Origin: Hyposmocoma kahamanoa
Lineage: Eukaryota > Arthropoda > Insecta > Lepidoptera > Cosmopterigidae
Assembly: GCF_003589595.1 (NCBI RefSeq)
Contig: NW_020654080.1
Location: forward strand, 9,678,735-9,742,734
Direction: 5' to 3'
DNA length: 64,000 bases
Of this stretch, positions 33,285 to 45,284 are shown in pieces. Below the pieces are notes generated by a model, which saw nothing but the letters and a program-made list of their open reading frames with translations, made no database searches and had not been told where the DNA came from. The position numbers were made by a program, and so were the translations under genes. Numbering within the stretch: position 1 is the stretch's first letter; each line of letters opens with the position of its first letter.

Positions 33285-33826
33285 ATTATTTATTCCATAG
33301 GTAAAATAAATTTACACTTGAAAACGTCACATTTAAGCTACTGCTCGTTCACTACGCTGACCTCCCTGAGAAGAACGAGCAAGAAACTCTAGGGATTGCT
33401 CTTTTCAAATAAACTTAAATTCTACGGAATACACTTTGAATCAAATTTGTGTGGATTCTGGAGCCATGTCGTCTTTCCATACATCTTTATCTAACACATA
33501 GTCTTCAATTTTGTAATATGATTTTTCGATCAAAATATTTTTAATGTAGTTTTTAAACTTAGGAAATGATAAACTTAATATATGCTCCGGAATCTTATTG
33601 TAAAAACGTATACAGTTCCCCATAAAAGAGTTGTTTACCTTGGTTAAACGAAATCGTGGTACCATGAGTTTGGACTTAGCTCTAAGGTTAATATTATGGA
33701 TATCTTCTTTCTTATTGAAATTATGTATATTATTATTATAAAATATTTGAGTAAATGTACTGTGATGCCGCAGTCATGATACTAGTCTCCTTAAACTTTC
33801 TGCTCGTGTAACCCTCGGTGCCTTGA
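33285..33826 (-). pseudogene. CR1/Jockey-like non-LTR 3' end with hexamer tail
   Basis: Reading minus: TAASQYIYSNIL in one frame, then after a frameshift KSKLMVPRFRLTKVNNSFMG, NCIRFYNKIPEHIL and a UTR with 'ccctagagtttcttgctcgt', ending in AATAATC(TTTGAC)n. The order matches 9720-10265. It is 5'-truncated and frameshifted, so inactive. Confidence 0.8.
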
Positions 33827-35751
33827 AATCACAGCGTTGCGACGACGCAACGCACCGTCAACGCCCGTGTGGCATCGCTCTTAACGAACATTCGCGATAC
33901 ACTGCAGAAGTGTGGCAGCTGTAACAGCATCCTGAATATATTATTACACAGAATTCATAGGTACAATAGCAACATAAATTTTATTATAAGAAATTTTTTG
34001 CTCATTAATATTTTTTTCCTTTTTTTTAATTGTTCCTTTAGTTGAGTAAAACTGTTCGTTTACATTCATAAATTAGGTAGTTTAGTTTTTTTTACATACA
34101 AATATAAACTTGCCATTGGAATATAAATGTAGTTTCATTTTGATATTTTTGGGATGCTGTACATAGCTCGCCAAAATATGTGTTCGCATAAAGACAATAC
34201 AACCCATGTAAATGTATTGCGGCGAAATACCGGTTGTATTTTATGCCCGAATATTTTAGCTGGCTTTTGTGGTGGAAAATTATTTCCCGATTCCCATTAT
34301 GCAGTTTACTACGTATTAATAAACAATTGCAAGAATTTTCATAGCAACAACACGAGGAATTTTCCCGTGCAATTTTCGCAATTGAATTTCGTTTCGAACT
34401 TTAACGTTTTGTTCTCCAAGAAAAGCGGTGATATTTTTGTTTACCGGTAATGTTCTCTAATAAGAACAAATTTTATGATGGTTAGGCGTACCTAATTCGT
34501 TTTTTGTTGTTGTCTTTTTCCTAGAACGGAAGGAGCAAAAAATCCTTTTATTTCTATTTTTAGTCATCAATATAATATGATTTTACACCAAATTTCACGG
34601 CAATAGGCCCATAAACGGATGAAATACAGACGGACAGATAGGAAAAAAAAAGAAACTGAAATGGTTGCTCCTAGATTAACTGCAGAATCCTAAAAATGTG
34701 TGAGTAATGAAGGCAAAATAAGAAATTTAGAGAACTAACGAATTCTGAGTTTGATTACCACCGAGGAGCTTACACCACTGAGTCATTGTCGTATTAGCAG
34801 ATTGTTACAATGATTACAATATTCACTTGCTTTTAGCAGTAAAGGAAAAGTAATGAAACTAACGGTCAACGCAAACCGGCAGACGGGAAAGCATCTAAAT
34901 ACAGCATTTCAATTGGAATAAGGTATAAATAAGAATCGCATCGCATTTTTGTCTATGGTATTGAAGCACATGCTATAGGATACGTTGACGCGAGGTGGCA
35001 ATATGCGTTTGAATCCACCGAAATGCACCGGTATCAGATTGCGTAGTCGCTAGTGGAACGGAGTCAAATCTGAGCGACCGGTATCACATCGACTAACGCC
35101 GCGACATTCCGGCGGATTCTGCGGTACGCTAGCGAACGCATCGGCATCGTAAGCGATATCCCTGATCAGTGTGCGCGGGCGGGCATAAATGCCGTCCGCT
35201 TTTTCTCGCTGGCCCTAACTTGCCGGAAACGGTTAATTTAAGAAAAATGGAAGCAAATTATTAATATTTCTTATCAACGAACCCAGTGATGGTTATATCG
35301 TGCGAAATAACTGCCCTTGTGTTGAATATTTTTTCAAGCAGTTATTCTCACCTTCACACCGCATAAAATCAATAAAAAAAAAACACTAGCGCAACTACAG
35401 TCACAGACACCACCACCAAAAATATACTCTTCATTTATTTCAATTTTTATTAACATAGACTTCCGCAAAGTAACACCTGATTCTATCAATTACGGTTATT
35501 TTAATTCTTGAAAGATGTGTAAGGTATCTAACTTTTGAGAATAGTTTTAACCATCCTTACAACTAACTACCACGCGTTCTATTGAAGTCTCTCTTAGCAG
35601 TGCATTTGGGAACCTTAAAATGAGGTCGGGGACAACTAGAACTATGTTACGACTTTGTAGCCCCTGATTCACTTGTTTTTCCAACCGCGGATATATTTTT
35701 GCCAACTTGATACTTAACGGGGGTTACCACAAGCTAAAATAAATTAAAAAA
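33827..35751. other. Non-coding stretch with a GC-richer island
   Basis: Bases 34935-35220 are CpG-rich compared with flanks ('cgaccggtatcacatcgact', 'gtgcgcgggcggg') but lack a domain-bearing frame. 'ccaaatttcacggcaatagg' near 34590 resembles the dispersed repeat at 39960. No gene is supported. Confidence 0.3.
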
Positions 35752-36981
35752 TGATATAATCTTTATGCTGATGACCTCCAGATTTACACCCAGTCGTCTA
35801 TTCAAGACTTACCACGTGCCATTAGTACTACCAATGTGGACCTTGAATCCATTCGTCAATGGAGTCAGTCCTTTGGCCTTAAAGTTAATCCATCCAAAAC
35901 ACAATCGATTACTATAGGTAGCACTTGGTTCAATTCTCGTCTAAATCTAGCCTCCTTACCCCCTGTGGTTTTCGATGGTGTCTGTATTCCTTATTTGGAT
36001 ACAGTCAGGAATTTGGGGGTAATTTTTGATAAATGTCTGACTTGGAAGCCGCAAGTTGCTGAGGTTAGCAGGAAGGTGTTTGGTGCGCATTTCTCTCTGA
36101 GAAGGCTTAAAAACTTTTTGCCGACTAAAACCAAAATTACTCTGGCCCAGAGCATTCTCCACCCGATACTGGACTATGCAGATGTTTGCTACCCAGATTT
36201 GTCAGTAACTCTGCTCAATAAATTGGAACGGCTCCAAAATATGTGTGTTAGGTTCATCTTCGGACTACGTAAATTTGACCATGTCTCCCAATTTCGCGCA
36301 CAAATTAAATGGCTGCCCATCCATCGGCGTAGAGATCTTCATATTCTTTCACTTCTCTATTCAATTCTGTTCTATCCCTTTACGCCTTCTTATCTTAAAG
36401 ATCGCTTTACTTTCCACTCTTCTACACTCTGTCGTCCCCTTCGCTCCTCTGAACTCTTTTACCATTTCTGCGATCAGATTGTGGAATTCTCTCCCTGAAT
36501 CGATTCGACGATCCCCTTCTCTTGATTCCTTCAAACAACGTGTCAAGGATCACTTCCTCAACTCCTAAATTTCGTCTGTTCTCTACTATCCTTTCATTTA
36601 TTTCCTACATTTGTACTTCATTTTTCTTTTTCTATTAAAAGTATAAAAGCATTTAATATTATTGTGTATTTATTGTTATGTATGTATTAATAATATTATT
36701 GTTATTTGTATGTATATGTATATTAATCTATGGATATGTATATATTTTTATTATTACTTATTATGTAGTGTACTTATGATGATATTCTTTGGTTGCACCC
36801 CTTTTGCATATCCGAAATGTCTATCCTAAGGTTGCCTGGAAGAAATTGCTACATAGCAATAAGGCCGCCTGTTGCACATTGACTTACTACTACTATTATA
36901 CTTAAGCTATTGTATTGTATTTTAATTGTAATTTTATGTGCAATAAAGAATATTTCATTCAATCATTCATTCATTCATTCA
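35752..36981 (+). pseudogene. Non-LTR retrotransposon, 5'-truncated RT with (ATTC)n tail
   Basis: The frame from 35761 starts at the RT domain-5 motif LYADDLQIYTQ and runs with no stop through LESIRQWSQSFGLKVNPSKT, NLGVIFDKCLTWK, LILDYADVCYP-like and WLPIHRRRDLHILSLLY. Near 36440-36465 it shifts by one base into ISAIRLWNSLPESIRRSPSL and ends at 36568. The 3' UTR ends in AATAAAGAATATTTC plus about five ATTC units (36958-36981). Domains upstream of the FADD/YADD motif are missing. Clade (Jockey/CR1 group) not resolved by eye. Confidence 0.85.
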
Positions 36982-37203
36982 TAATTTTACATAATAAGTA
37001 GTAAATTAGTATATGCAAGTATAATATCAGACAATATAGCGACTGTGACGTCCATCTAAGAAGGCAAAGGTGTATTTTAGCAACCGTCGTTATGACTCAG
37101 CAGAGGTAATAACAAAATAGCAAATTAGAAGAAATATCGATATTTTTCGGATATCACAACAAACTAGTGCGGGGCAAAAAAAAACATATTTATTACGTTA
37201 TAA

Positions 37204-37415
37204 CTGCCTCCGTGGTCGAACGGTTATCATGCTGGACAGCCGTGAAAATGTCCCAGGTTCGATTCCCGGACCGTGAGAAATATTTGGATGGCCTACATTT
37301 ATTTCCCTCGTGAGTTTCGATGTAGTTTGTGGTTGTCTATGTGTGTCCATGGCACACGCGATACAGGGTTTCCTTTGTGCGGGGTTATTATTATTATTAT
37401 CATTATGTAGAGCAT
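37204..37415 (+). mobile_element. SINE family A (copy A4), nearly complete
   Basis: A box TGGTCGAACGG and B box GGTTCGATTCC at tRNA-like spacing, family body, and a (TTA)n tail at 37385-37402. Good reference copy. Confidence 0.8.
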
Positions 37416-37624
37416 TTGTACAGTCAAGATCGCATCAAGATTGACCCTTTGAAATTTCGACCGCTCTTATAGCAAGCTGCATAGAGTTCAATTTAATATT
37501 TTTGTGTGAAACTTGACATGCTCTTGTCCATTGTACTTCCAGCATTTTTTTTTCTTTTATTATACTTATGTCCACTTGCACTAAACTTAAGTACATCTTA
37601 CACAAATGCTCGCAACATATCAGC

Positions 37625-38034
37625 CGGAAGACGTCCACTGCTGAACATAGGCCTCCCCCAAAGATTTCCAGACTATATATTTCTAATCCTTTGAGTCACC
37701 GACACGACTTTCGTTCTTCTACGGATCTTCTCACTTCTGTTTCGTTCACGTAGAGAAATGTCGAGCATTGCTCGCTCCATAGCTCATTGAATGACTTTGA
37801 GCATTTTTATGAGGTCCATTGTAAGTGACCACCTCTCTAAGCCGTAGGTCATCGCTGGCAACACGAACTGCTCCAAGACTTTTGTCTTCAAGGACTGCGG
37901 TATTGCAGACGAGAAGACGTCCGGGAGCTTCCCGAAAGCTGCCCACTCGAGTCGGATTCGACGATTGCCCTCTTTCTCGAAGTTGGCTCTGCCTAATTGG
38001 ACGGTTTGTCCAAACAAATAAAAGACACTCTTAA
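37625..38034 (-). pseudogene. RTE-like non-LTR retrotransposon, RT thumb/C-terminal fragment
   Basis: Minus translation EWAAFGKLPDVFSSAIPQSL then EQFVLPAMTYGLERWSL then LIKMLKVIQ. After a stop it continues AMERAMLDISLRE and KIRRRTKVVSV. This is the standard RTE block between the RT palm and the C-terminus. Next to it (37628-37668), 'gtccactgctgaacatagg' is a phrase found again at 27486. Stops make it inactive. Confidence 0.75.
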
Positions 38035-38583
38035 TACAATGTATTAAGTTTGTCTTGCCTATTTAACTTACTATGTATATACTCTTACAGAAAACTCATA
38101 TAACAAGGTTTGGAGCTTAAAATAGGACTTTTATGTTACTTGATACGAGAAACTAAAGAAATATGCATAAAACACCAAACAGAATGGCCACACTACCGCA
38201 GGTAAAATCCAGCCAAGTTTACCTCAAAGTTCGGTCCACCGTGAGTCCGGGTTTGCATATGAAATACTGCAGTATATGGCACGGCACCAAATTGCACCGT
38301 ATAACTTTGATACCAACATCTTATTTCAAAACAGCAACAACCGAGTATTTTGACGTTGCACTGAAACTTGGTAACATAGAAAACCTTAGAAAACACATTT
38401 AGAAAGTAATGTAACGATTTGCTTCTATCAATATTGGTAGTAAAATGTATGATAACCATTGTACAGCAAGATTTTTTATAAACATTCTTTATTATTTACT
38501 AATTAATATAACTATCCATGTTTCTTACGACGTAATTTTTTATTCTCCTCCCTTTACTTCACAGCGGTTTCACGCTTAATTTT

Positions 38584-39068
38584 TTTATGGTACCAAGTGA
38601 CGGAACGAACAGGTCGTACGCCTGGTAGTAAGCGTCACGCCAGTCCATAACAGTTGCAGTGCTTTAAATCTCAAAGACCTAAGGGGCACTGCTACTGCGC
38701 CCTTTACCCTGAAACATAAGTTGAAAAGTCCCATGCCCCTGTAACTTCACGAACACCCTTACCAATTTTTTTGTATTTTATATTATTTAGATACCAAACA
38801 AACATCCGGCCCGCCTTATGGAAAGCGGTCAACGTCGCATATGAACGCCTGCAACACCAAAGGCTTCACGAGCGCGTTGCCAAAGCTTCAGGACCCTTTT
38901 CAAACCCATTTTGAAGGTATCCATGCTGCAGTCCTGTGGGAAATCCCCGACAGGGAGTTACCTTTCAAAACCGAAGCGCAGTAATGCTCACATTACTACT
39001 TGGTGGCAAAAATAGGTAAGGTGGCAATACGACCTCCTTGTTTTACAAGAAACCCTACTGCTACTAAA
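38584..39068 (-). mobile_element. Family B copy B15, split by a retroposon
   Basis: The minus-strand 3' module (38584-38763) and 5' module (38958-39068) are separated by a 194-base insert flanked by TTACC. Confidence 0.8.
38764..38957 (-). mobile_element. 5'-truncated retroposon in family B, TSD TTACC
   Basis: TTACC at 38759-38763 and 38958-38962. On the minus strand the insert ends in an A-rich tail ('aaatacaaaaaaatt'). It contains 'ggtgttgcaggcgttcatat' and 'ccgctttccataaggcggg', phrases I recognise as common 3'-end words of a lepidopteran LINE-type repeat. A poly(A) tail plus a short duplication fits target-primed insertion. Confidence 0.75.
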
Positions 39069-39929
39069 AGGGTTAAAAGGGTCATGATCAAGGGTTAACT
39101 TACAAGCGGCCATTTGACAGTTTTAATGACAGACAAATATACGTTGTGTCTTGTTCACTTCTTTCCATCTTTCCTTCTATTTTCCCCTTAATTACAATTC
39201 TCACAAATTTAAACATTAAATTTGTGAATAAAAACATTTTCACATTCTGTTCCTTTATTGTATTCAAAAGACTTATTTCTTCCCTAAGCCTTTTTAAAAC
39301 TTCTTCATTTGATATCTTCTCAATTTATTTGATTTTTTTCATTCGCCTCCAGCACCACATTGTCTTTCTTTGTAATTGACCACGTCTCGCGTCGATAAAT
39401 CTATAATTATATATAATTATATTTTTCCTTCTATAGAAAGTTTCTCTAAAGAACAAAAGTTACCCTTCAATATGAGAGGATAATTCACGCTAACCAAACT
39501 CATTCATGCAACAAGCAACTTTTAAAATATGGGCTCTTTGTGAGTCCTTATAATCGTTTCAATGCCTATGAAATGTTTAATGCACGTTGAAATTTAAGCG
39601 AGAATGTTGTTTGTTCATTCGTGCTTAGTTGTTTTTAGTTTGTAACGAGTCACTACTTACATGTCTGAGAAGTTGTAAAACTCTGCTTGGTAAACATCCA
39701 ATCTAATTAATCCGCAAAGGGTCATGCTCAAAAGTGGGACGTAGGTAATAAAATCACACACATATAACAACCGAACAATGACCAAGATATTAAAACTGAA
39801 AAAAATAAAAGTATATGAATGATTTTTATCATTCGAGAACTGGTATAAAGAATTGTTATCTTTTCTTTTTATTAGATCTCTGTGTTATTGTAAAAATAAT
39901 AATAACTTTTTTATTAAAAAAATAACCGG
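39069..39929. other. AT-rich non-coding stretch
   Basis: No supported feature. The 77-codon frame at 39146 is low-complexity hydrophobic. Confidence 0.35.
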
Positions 39930-40380
39930 CCACGAAAGTTTGTAGAATTACATCTATATACCAAGTTTCATTTAAATCGGTTAGCGGAAAGAAAGTCCAA
40001 TAAACCGGATTCATCCCTAACTTTCCACCTTTAGTTGTGCCATATTTTCTTCAAATTTTAACGGGACCACTACTGAAGTAAAGAAAGAAAGAAAGAAAGA
40101 AAAATAATTTATTTGGCAACATTTTACAATAAATAATACAAAACAAACACAATCATACATTATATGTTACCAAAACGGTCACCACTCAGCTTTTTGTAAT
40201 GAGACGTTGAAGAACGCCTCATTACGCTGGTTTTCAGTGGCGCCATATATGGACAAAAAGAAAGATGGCGCCTCGTTCAAGCAGGCGGTAAGTAAGTACT
40301 CCCTTTCCAACAAAAAAATCATCGGAAACTGTTCATAAAACAGCCGAATTGAGAATCTCCTCTTTTTTAAGTCGGTTAAT
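39930..40380 (+). repeat. Dispersed repeat, copy 1 (partner at 49860), interrupted
   Basis: Shared ordered phrases with 49860-50120: 'ccaagttt(c/t)att', 'ccaccttta', 'atattttcttcaaattt', 'gggacca', 'cagccgaattgagaat' and 'aagt(c/t)ggttaa'. A LINE 3' UTR at 40081-40293 interrupts this copy. Confidence 0.65.
40081..40293 (-). mobile_element. LINE 3' UTR with (TTTC)n tail, TSD AAGTA
   Basis: AAGTA at 40076-40080 and 40294-40298. The left edge is (GAAA)n, i.e. a minus-strand (TTTC)n tail. Then 'ttatttggcaacattttac' follows, and the right edge has no coding. The insert splits the 39930 repeat. Confidence 0.65.
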
Positions 40381-41387
40381 TAATTATTATTATTGTAAAA
40401 TACACGACTTTTTTATTTAAATAGACAATGTAACGGTCAAGACAGCACGAACTTTTAAATTTTTAATATTAATGAATATGCATTTAATATAGTACATATT
40501 GATATCAAGTGGCAGTGTCTATGCTAATCAAGTAACTGACAAACAATTTAATGGCAGCCTGAAAAACGTGGTGTGTGCCTGTAGTGCTATCAAGTACACC
40601 GATGATATTAGCAAAGTCAGACAAATCAATCCGACGGTTTTTGGAAAAGAACTATGTGTAGTAGTGGACGTATATACGCTGCGATAATAGTGGTGCAGTA
40701 GATATTGTAAAAAATGAAGAAACCTACCGCTGAGTAATGCTTTCACAAAGTCTTGTTAAATGTTTAAATCTAAACGGGCTTCAAAAACGTACATTTTTCC
40801 ATCGCTAAGTAGAAATAAAATATCATTTTTGATGTCAAAATGTACTTAATATACAGACATAATCACTTAAGTAGGTAACACTACGAAAGCCGAAACAAGA
40901 AGTAGGACGAGACACATCAAAAAAATATAGTTACACAGTAAGTACCTTTTTCAGTTCCGATTGCATTAGTTTTAATTATAAAGTTTTAACCTACGTTATT
41001 GAAGCGATACCCTTTTACGTTTATACGAACCGATCAAAATCACTTACTGAGCATTGTTTCCCAAAAAATAAAAGGCTAAAAAATTAAAAACGTTTCGCTC
41101 GGCACTCATGCCGAGTGCATCTCGTTTCCGCACACGCCTCAATGATTCCCGACACCATTCAATCCGATATGAAACTTTGCTACGACAATTCTGACAGGAG
41201 TTAAGCTGCGTATTCACTGTAACTAAATTTTTTTGTAGTTACTGAATGAATATTTTTGTCAGTATTTTTGAAGTTTTAATGTTATCTAAAAGTACGTCAA
41301 ATTCAAAACATTATAATTAGGATAAAATATGAGAATAACAACATTAAATATAAAAAACACAACCGATGCGGTTGGGATCTCAATGTC

Positions 41388-41596
41388 TAGTAGCAGTAGA
41401 GCTCCTTGTGGAAGAATTCGTCCAGGGAACTACTGTCACCATGCTTATTTCTGACGCCAAGCAGTTACCCTTACGCTTCCAAACCGGAACGCTGTAATTA
41501 TCACATTACTGCTTGGCGGCAGAAATAGGCGGCAGAAATAGGCAAATAGGTGGCAGTACTTCCCTGGACGAACTCTTTCACAAAGAGCTCTACTGC
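41388..41596. mobile_element. Palindromic family B copy (B16)
   Basis: The left arm is a plus-strand 5' module ('tagtagcagtagagctcctt' on to 'ccaagcag'). The right arm is the same module on the minus strand ('cttggcggcagaaatagg' to 'gagctctactgc'), with part of the next segment between. The arms are about 90 bases. The 3' module and poly(A) are absent. Confidence 0.75.
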
Positions 41597-41599
41597 TTT

Positions 41600-42685
41600 A
41601 TGAGTAGGTATCATAAACTGCTACAAGGAATTATCACTTTTCTTAGTTTAAGCTTCTACATGTATGTACAGTTGTTAATGGAAATTATAGAATCCACAAA
41701 CTGGACCTATATTTACAGAGTTTTGTATATTAAATTATGAGGTTTAAGAAATATTGATTTCTCGGATTATGACAATAATACACTTAATACATGGGAAATT
41801 TCACATCATATTTATCAAAATTCGGGCTTTATAGCGTATACAAATTATAACAGCTGAACACAAGTTTATAATAGCTTGTACTCATTTCTATAATACTGTA
41901 CTCATTTACATAATACCAATACACAGAATAAAACGCTAGTAATTAAAATCACTTAAATAGCGTCTTATTCTTGGAATAAACCTTACTCGAATTTGGTGAA
42001 ATCCACCCTTACACGGGTATTAACAGCGACTTTATCCGCCACTACTATTTATAGACTTTTATCTAAATTTAAACCTTAACTTTAACTTAGTTAATCCAGG
42101 TAAAATTAACTTAATTGAATCTCGATGAGGTGTTTACTTACCGCATAAGAACGCAATTGTAAAACAACTTTATTTAGAAAACATCTTGTTTTCATTAATG
42201 AATATAGACACTTTTGGAACGACATAAATAGCAGCAAATTCTTTATCTGTGTATGCATACCAACACAAGAAAAACTAGATGTTCAAAACTGAAAATTGGA
42301 TCCTGTGAACTTATACCGTGGGTGTGTCACACAAGATACGGTTGTGATAACAGTCACTGTAGCGCTCTTCTTACAGAACAACGTACTCAGCCAGGAGAAC
42401 ATAATATATGAGTTAAAATAGGAGTGGTAGATTGTAACTGAATATTAGAAAAAGGATAAACATAACATAGATACAGTACGGCCAAAAATTACTGCGGTTA
42501 TAACTATTTATTTATTACTGATCGACTTCAAATTTGGTATGGAATAAATATAAATATGGTAAATCGATGATTTTACAATAATATGTATAATATGCTAGCT
42601 ACGTCCTAGGTACAGTACCTTGATCTGATGCTGCAGCCTATCCTGGTCTGCAGACTACCCAACAGCAGAGCTCATTAACATTTAA
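41600..42685. other. AT-rich non-coding stretch
   Basis: No supported feature. Confidence 0.35.
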
Positions 42686-42687
42686 CT

Positions 42688-42925
42688 GTATCCGTGTCCG
42701 GACGGTTTCCATGCCGGAATGCCACACAGACGTCTCGGGTTTGATTCCCAGGCCGGGAGAAAAATTTTTAGGGCCTACAAATATTTCTCTAGTGAGTTTT
42801 GGGTGCAATTTGTGGTTGCTAGTGCGGGGTCACGCTAGTGTGTGCGTTATTGTAATTTTTATAACTGTTTTACACTCTCGCCTTTCCCAAGCCTAAAAGA
42901 TTAAGATTATTATTATTATTATTAA
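42688..42925 (+). mobile_element. SINE family A (copy A5)
   Basis: Degenerate A box ('tgtccggacggtttcc'), B-box variant GGTTTGATTCCC, family body with a small deletion, and a (ATT)n tail at 42907-42923. Confidence 0.75.
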
Positions 42926-43609
42926 ATTGATCTCGACGAGTAATTGGCTTGCAGATGCTGGTTTCTCAAATTTTTATTTAAGGTTTTTTACTACTAGCGT
43001 ATATATATTTTAGTGATTAAAAAAATTGTGTGCACATGGCATAATGTTTTCAAAGCTCGTGCAAACACTCAGACGCTCTCAGCGGTACTGTACAAGTAAA
43101 CTACGTTAACGTTTTACCTAATAAACTACTATTTTATTGAATTTGGACTTTGTTAACTTCTGTTACGGGTCTTATACCCTTTGATTGAGTGATAAAGTAA
43201 ATTGGGTTTTATGTAAAGAGCTCTTATGTGAGTAGTACATGATTTCAAAAATCTGTAAATAACTGACGGAGATTTTTGTTTTTGTGTATCAATTTTTATT
43301 GGTAGTGTGGTTAACATTGTAAGAACGTTAACAATAGTAACGTCACAGTAAATATTAGATGGAAATGCAATTTACTTTAAGAAAAATAGCGTGGCTGACT
43401 ATAAGGTACAGTCAAGAGCACGTCAATGACACTTTGTACTTTGGACCGTTCTTATCGTAAGCAGCATAAGCGGCATAGAGTTGCATTTAAATCTTAAGTG
43501 TCAAGCTTGACGTGCTTTTCACCCTGTACCACATCCACTTTGCACACGTGTTTGGGCAACTTGTCGCTGGAAATCAATTTCATCTCTTTAACATAACCTG
43601 CGATTCGAA

Positions 43610-43820
43610 ACTGCTTCCATGGCCGAACGGTTATCATGCTGAACCACAAGAGTTCCCCGGTTCAATTCCCGTGCCGGTAGATATATTTGTATGGCCTACA
43701 TTTATTTCTCTCGTAAGTTTGGGTATAATTTGTGGTTGTCTATGTGTGTGTCCATGGCACCTGCGATACAGGGTTTCCCTAGTGCGGGCTATGAGTGTGT
43801 GCGCGTTATTATTATTCGAA
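43610..43820 (+). mobile_element. SINE family A (copy A6)
   Basis: A box TGGCCGAACGG, B box GGTTCAATTCC, complete body and a short (ATT)n tail. A MITE follows immediately at 43828. Confidence 0.8.
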
Positions 43821-43827
43821 TACTTAA

Positions 43828-44109
43828 GAGCCTACGCACACAGCGCATTTTATACGCGCCGACGACGCGACGTAAAAAAGGCGCCCCAATTTGAAAATTA
43901 TTATTATACTCCACTAGAGTTTACACTTACAATTTCATTCAAATAATCAAAACAACGATAACATCATACAACTTCATTTCAAAAAACTACTTGAATTTTA
44001 CAAACAAAAATAATCTAAAACTATCTTTTATCGAAATGTGCGCGACGACAGCGCGTCTGCGGCGTGTATGCGTGCAGATGACGCGCGTTTACGGCGTCGG
44101 CATAGGCTC
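43828..44109. mobile_element. PIF/Harbinger-like MITE, TSD TAA
   Basis: TAA at 43825-43827 and 44110-44112. The ends are GAGCCTACGC (left) and GAGCCTATGC (right, opposite strand), with weaker complementarity further in. The interior is CpG-rich near both ends ('gacgacgcgacg', 'gcgcgacgacagcgcg'). No transposase frame. Confidence 0.7.
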
Positions 44110-44629
44110 TAAAATATACTTAGTACGCTTACAGACTAAGATATATAAACAATATCTTGAAATCTTAAGCCACACCTAGCTAACATTTTGCACCCCTGTA
44201 GGCGTATTTTCCAACTGTGAAAGCGTTATATTTGCCAAAGGTAAGACGACAAATATAACACAATCAAATTTGTATGAGAAAACACCTCAAAATACCGTTA
44301 CATTGTGAAAATTTCAACGCACAATAACAGTGGTCCCTCCGGTGATGGTGTGTTTACTTTAATCATTCCGTGGGACGTACTCATTCAACCATCTGTACGA
44401 ATAAATTACCCTCATGTGAAGTGGAAAAATATTCCAAGCGCTCTTCATTTCACCAGTACGAAAGTAAACCCATCACGTTTTCCCTCGTATGTTAAGAATG
44501 CTCTAGTATTTGCCCATCCCTAAATGAATTGAGTTTGTTTGAACTATAGTAAATGTTATTGTTTAAAGGCATCCATATACGGGACGATTCCTCTTCGCGA
44601 TTCATCGTTTGAGACTGATCGAAACGGCT

Positions 44630-44700
44630 TAGGGCACTAAAAAGAGGTCCCGGGTTCGATTCCCGATAGAACCAAATTGAGAAATGAACTTTTCTAAATT
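44630..44700 (+). mobile_element. SINE family D head (D3)
   Basis: B box GGTTCGATTCCCG followed by 'atagaaccaaattgagaaat'. The A box is not recognisable. Confidence 0.5.
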
Positions 44701-44869
44701 GGTTGTGGCATGGAAATGCATTAGGCATTATTAGTAATAGGCATTATTTAGGTGTGTATGCACCATCGTCAACCTCATCGTCACTTTCCATCAGGTGAGA
44801 TTTAGATCAAATGCGCACTTATATTTTATTAAAAAAAAATGCCCAAGAGTGAGTTTCATCGCTCTAATA

Positions 44870-45120
44870 CTCGTAATACAGGGAATTCCCTAATTTGAGA
44901 CCCGGCAATTGGTGTGGTTGTCTGGCACATTGTTCCGTTTATGTCGGTAACGATTAACTTTGGTGAATTTACTTGTGTACGTGTATTTACTGGGACTTGT
45001 CAACTTATGTCTCAGGGTGACGGACGCAGTGGCAGTACTCCTCAGAACTTCGTGATTCAAAGCACTGAGTACACCACCAGGCGCACGACTTGTACGTCCC
45101 ATCACATGGTATCATTAAAA
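44870..45120. mobile_element. SINE D 3' fragment plus family B 3' module (B17)
   Basis: 44880-44935 holds 'ccctaatttgagacccggca' (minus family D). From 44991 the family B 3' module runs from 'gggacttgtcaacttatgtc' to 'tatcattaaaaa', with a small internal deletion. Confidence 0.65.
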
Positions 45121-45284
45121 ATATATATATGATCGGGTGATGGATCATTACGATTATTGAGATATGGGCCTTAAAAGATGTACAAAAACTTTCATCTTTT
45201 GTTTTCTGTTCTTGCGTACCCTTTGCATCTCTTAATGTTGTAGATACCTATATAAACTTTGCTTTGAAGTCCAACAAAGACAAT

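Noticed and set aside
33132..33392. Ser-Lys repeat protein frame
   Set aside because: It is the translation of the (TCAAAG)n tail of a non-LTR relic.
37784..38017. Independent small gene on the minus strand
   Set aside because: The residues match the RTE polymerase block and the frame is broken on both sides.
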